NCBI GenBank assembly: GCA_964496245.1
Contig: CAZBZG010000213.1
Coordinates: forward strand, 1 to 8,402
DNA length: 8,402 bases
Direction: 5' to 3'
From: CAZBZG01 sp964496245
GTDB lineage: Bacteria > Planctomycetota > SZUA-567
The notes beneath the pieces were generated by a model that ran no database searches, was not told the DNA's origin, and saw only the letters and a list, made by a program, of their open reading frames with translations. The position numbers and the translations under genes are program-made. Below are positions 6,421-8,402 of this stretch, piece by piece; the stretch's first letter is position 1, and every line of letters starts with the position of its first letter.

Positions 6421-7361
6421 TGGTGGCGTTCTGGCGGGATGTGGTTGAGTTCACCTTTCTGCAGCGCGCATTGATAGCCGGCCTCCTTGCTTCTGTCGCT
6501 TGCGGGATCGTGGGCAGCTACGTGGTGGTGCGGCGCACCACCTATATCGCGGGGGCCATCTCGCACTGCGTGCTGGCGGGCATGGCGGCTGCACGTTACC
6601 TCCGTTCGGTCCACGGGGTCGAGTTCACGGTTCTCAGCGGTACGATCACGGTCGATGGGCAGGAAGCGAGTGTGGCGCTGATCACCGTACCCACGCCGCT
6701 TCAGGGTGCGGCCGTAGTGGCGGTGTTGGCGGCGCTCGTCGTGGGACTGGTGACACGGTACGGAGAACACCGGCAAGACACGGTGCTGAGCGTGATCTGG
6801 GCTCTGGGCATGGCCATCGGGATCACGTTCATCGCGCAGACGCCTGGCTACAACCAGGATCTCATGAGCTATCTCTTCGGGGATATCCTGATGGTGGCCC
6901 GCGGAGATCTTTGGCTCATGGCGGCCCTGGATATCCTGATTGTCATCGTGATCCTGCTCTTCTACAATAAGCTGCTCGCCGTGAGCTTCGACGAGGAACT
7001 GGCCCGCCTGCGCGGCATCCGCGTGGGCGTGTACCAGGGGATGCTTCTCGTGGTGACCGCGCTGACGGTGGTCCTGCTCGTGCAGGTCGTGGGCATCGTC
7101 ATGGTGATCGCCCTGCTCGCCCTGCCGGCTGCGGCCGCCGGCCACCTCACCCGTCGCCTGGGGTCCATGATGATCGTGGCTGTGCTGCTCTCGGCGCTCT
7201 TCACCGTGGGGGGGATTGCGCTCAGCTACGGGCCCGAATTGCCGGCGGGGGCGACCATCATCGAACTCGCCGGGCTGGGGTATGTCGCCGTCCTCCTCGG
7301 CCGGTACGTAACCGGCCGCCTGCGGAGCGGGACGCAGTCGGGCGGGCCGTCCGAGGCATGA
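6420..7361 (+). CDS. znuB: ZnuB-like metal ABC transporter permease
   Basis: This 313-residue inner-membrane protein of the ABC-3 family forms the metal channel with the ATPase. Hydrophobic segments are seen near 15-37, 44-60, 96-113, 121-140, 150-182 (probably two), 206-238, 248-270 and 278-297, which fits the seven to nine segments of the family. Conserved pieces include VVVRRTTYIAGAISHCVLAG (35-54), the coupling-type region SFDEELARLRGIRV (189-202), and the VGIVMVIALLALPAAAA block (224-240). Most family members have about 260-290 residues. The excess here lies mainly at 62-95, a hydrophilic stretch (SGTITVDGQEAS and flanks) between the second and third segments. The start overlaps the znuC stop. 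This is the last gene of the cluster; no strong terminator follows. ZnuB fits the context, but MntC/TroC-type manganese permeases share the same fold. Confidence 0.93.
   Translation: MVAFWRDVVEFTFLQRALIAGLLASVACGIVGSYVVVRRTTYIAGAISHCVLAGMAAARYLRSVHGVEFTVLSGTITVDGQEASVALITVPTPLQGAAVVAVLAALVVGLVTRYGEHRQDTVLSVIWALGMAIGITFIAQTPGYNQDLMSYLFGDILMVARGDLWLMAALDILIVIVILLFYNKLLAVSFDEELARLRGIRVGVYQGMLLVVTALTVVLLVQVVGIVMVIALLALPAAAAGHLTRRLGSMMIVAVLLSALFTVGGIALSYGPELPAGATIIELAGLGYVAVLLGRYVTGRLRSGTQSGGPSEA
7298..7318 (+). repeat. perfect 8-bp inverted repeat near the 3' end of znuB
   Basis: CGGCCGGT, a 5-nt ACGTA loop, then ACCGGCCG form a strong GC-rich stem 43 nt before the znuB stop codon. It lies within codons for LLGRYVTGR. 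No T-tract follows, so it is not a standard terminator. It may protect the 3' end of the mRNA or simply reflect GC-rich codon use. Confidence 0.4.
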
Positions 7362-7580
7362 TCGGTCGTCGCCGGTTGCGGGGTGCGTCCGGTCATCCAG
7401 CCGATAACGTACTAGCCGACAACGCGTTCACGGGGACCAGCCGTTCCCGACACGGAGCCTGCTCGGGGCGCCGCGGGTGCGGTGGTCGGCAAGGGCGTCC
7501 GGAGACGCACGCGCCCGGCCGCGGCATGGTCCTGCCTGAGGGGCAGAGACACGGTTCGCAAAAAAAGCCGGAGGAGCGGG

Positions 7581-7598
7581 TGCATTCGGTTTGCATTC
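7581..7598 (+). repeat. 7-bp direct repeat one helical turn apart, overlapping a -35 box
   Basis: TGCATTC occurs at 7581-7587 and 7592-7598, with an 11-nt period. The second copy overlaps the candidate -35 box of the MFS promoter. That placement suits an operator bound on one DNA face, but chance is not excluded for so short a repeat. Confidence 0.3.
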
Positions 7599-7618
7599 CG
7601 GATTTCCCGGGGTATAGA
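7591..7618 (+). promoter_or_regulatory. candidate sigma70-type promoter of the MFS gene
   Basis: TTGCAT at 7591-7596 and TATAGA at 7613-7618 are 16 nt apart; the -10 matches TATAAT at four of six bases. Transcription would begin near 7625, about 30 nt before the start codon. It lies in the most AT-rich part of the gap, which supports the idea. Confidence 0.4.
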
Positions 7619-7643
7619 ACCAGGAATCGCGTGTGTACTGCCA

Positions 7644-7650
7644 GAGGAAG
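7644..7650 (+). promoter_or_regulatory. ribosome binding site of the MFS gene
   Basis: GAGGAAG ends 5 nt before the ATG at 7656. It supports that start over the ATG codons inside the first membrane segment. Confidence 0.65.
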
Positions 7651-7655
7651 GCGGG

Positions 7656-8402
7656 ATGAGCAGGCAGCGTTTGTTCCTGGATGCAGAGGGTCGCCGGATC
7701 ACGGACCGGCAGCGGCAGCGCGGCCTGCGCGTAAACATCGTGGCCGCCATGCTGGCCATGGTCTGGGTCGGCGGTGCCGCGGGCATGCCCCTCACCATGT
7801 TCCTCGAAGCGCTGGGAGCGAGCGGGCTGGTGATCGGATTGCTCGCCACGGTCCGCCAGTTCGCGATGATCGTGCAGATTCCGAGTTCCTTATTGGCCGA
7901 GCGCCTCCCCGCCCGCAAGCCCTACTGGGCGACGTTTGCACTGCTACACCGGTTGATCTGGTTCGTGCCTGCTCTTTTGGCGTTCTTCCTGCCGGCGCAC
8001 ACCACCACCGCCTGGGTGATCATCGGCGTGGCTGCTGTCAGCTCGGTGCTTGCGCAGATGGCGGTGCCCACCTGGTGGAGCTGGATGGCCGACTTGGTGC
8101 CCGAGGACAAGCGCGGACGTTTCTGGGGCACGCGCCACGCCTACTCCACGGCCTCCATGCTGGTGACCATGGGCCTTTTCGGGGCGTTGTTGGATCTCTA
8201 CCCCGAACCGGGAACGCGCGGCGGCACGTTCACAGGGTTCGGAATGGTCCTGCTCATTTCGTCCGTGGCCGGCTGCGCCGACATCGTGGTCCACCTGTGG
8301 GTGGTCGAACCGCGTCCGCAGCCCGTGCGTGCGACCGTCGGACTGGTGCGGCGTATTGCGGCTCCTCTGCGGGATCCCGATTTCCGCTGGATGACCCTGT
8401 CC
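7656..8402 (+). CDS. MFS transporter, N-terminal part, truncated by window edge
   Basis: An open frame of 249 codons runs from ATG at 7656 to the right edge without a stop. The N-terminus is hydrophilic and basic (1-25). Hydrophobic segments follow at about 26-50, 56-80, 90-113, 119-139, 164-180 and 194-218, i.e. roughly the first six-helix half of a major facilitator. A loop reading MADLVPEDKRGRFWGTR (144-160) resembles the MFS motif A, D-x-x-x-x-x-x-R-G-R, here placed after the fourth segment. A second, weaker basic loop (LAERLPARKP, 80-89) stands at the usual position between the second and third segments. After residue 220 a cytoplasmic linker begins. The conserved PTWWSWMADLVP-type segment recalls MFS proteins of Planctomycetes/Lentisphaerae-like genomes, but this is memory, not a search. 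The substrate cannot be told. The gene has its own promoter candidate and probably does not belong to the zinc operon. Confidence 0.85.
   Translation, partial: MSRQRLFLDAEGRRITDRQRQRGLRVNIVAAMLAMVWVGGAAGMPLTMFLEALGASGLVIGLLATVRQFAMIVQIPSSLLAERLPARKPYWATFALLHRLIWFVPALLAFFLPAHTTTAWVIIGVAAVSSVLAQMAVPTWWSWMADLVPEDKRGRFWGTRHAYSTASMLVTMGLFGALLDLYPEPGTRGGTFTGFGMVLLISSVAGCADIVVHLWVVEPRPQPVRATVGLVRRIAAPLRDPDFRWMTLS

Larger units (their letters stand above)
7362..7655. other. 294-base gap before the MFS gene
   Basis: No supported gene lies here on either strand. I found no clear intrinsic terminator for the zinc cluster. There are only short stems (for example CTGCC and GGCAG around a TGAGG loop near 7532-7546), none followed by T's. 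A run of seven A's sits at 7560-7566. The last ~75 bases carry a candidate promoter, a short direct repeat and the Shine-Dalgarno site for the MFS gene. Confidence 0.6.

Noticed and set aside
7412..7918. Minus-strand open frame of 168 codons covering the gap before the MFS gene
   Set aside because: Nearly half is antisense to the MFS start, whose plus-strand product has clear membrane segments and a Shine-Dalgarno site. The minus frame is Arg/Pro/Ser-rich with no motif.

Overview
This is a GC-rich window (about two thirds G+C by eye) from a bacterial chromosome. It holds four complete housekeeping or transport genes in two transcription units, one more complete gene on the opposite strand, and a partial gene at each edge. 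Nothing in it looks like a phage, insertion sequence, CRISPR array or RNA gene. The host looks like a Gram-negative-type bacterium: it has an exported SurA/PpiC-type foldase and a periplasmic-type zinc-binding protein. High GC, a TTG start and an MFS protein of a kind I associate with uncultured Planctomycetes/Lentisphaerae/Hydrogenedentes-like or deltaproteobacterial genomes hint at such a lineage. The sequence alone does not settle the taxon.

Layout from left to right. (1) Bases 1-905, plus strand: the C-terminal ~300 residues of a TrkH-type potassium transporter subunit. (2) Bases 906-1257: a 352-base non-coding gap with small hairpins and an exact 17-bp tandem duplication. (3) Bases 1258-2337, minus strand: an exported parvulin-type peptidyl-prolyl isomerase, convergent with trkH. 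(4) Bases 2338-2572: a divergent promoter region. (5) Bases 2573-7361, plus strand: a tightly packed cluster of four genes. These are a short MetH (homocysteine domain plus folate domain, no cobalamin domain), then a metal-binding protein, an ABC ATPase and an ABC membrane permease of the ZnuA/ZnuC/ZnuB (zinc/manganese) type. Gaps are 23 nt, 75 nt and a 1-nt overlap. (6) Bases 7362-7655: a 294-base gap with a candidate promoter. (7) Base 7656 to the end, plus strand: the first 249 codons of an MFS transporter, still open at the edge.

The most interesting point is that a zinc-dependent methionine synthase module sits at the head of what looks like a zinc importer operon. Its three zinc-ligand cysteines are visible. 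It lacks the cobalamin-binding and reactivation domains of full-length MetH, so it must work with a corrinoid protein encoded elsewhere. The importer has its own peculiarities. Its solute-binding protein has an alternating-histidine loop (ten His), but an Ala where the first metal-ligand His normally lies. Its permease carries an extra hydrophilic segment of about 30 residues between membrane segments. All of these are recognisable families; I do not see a wholly new system.
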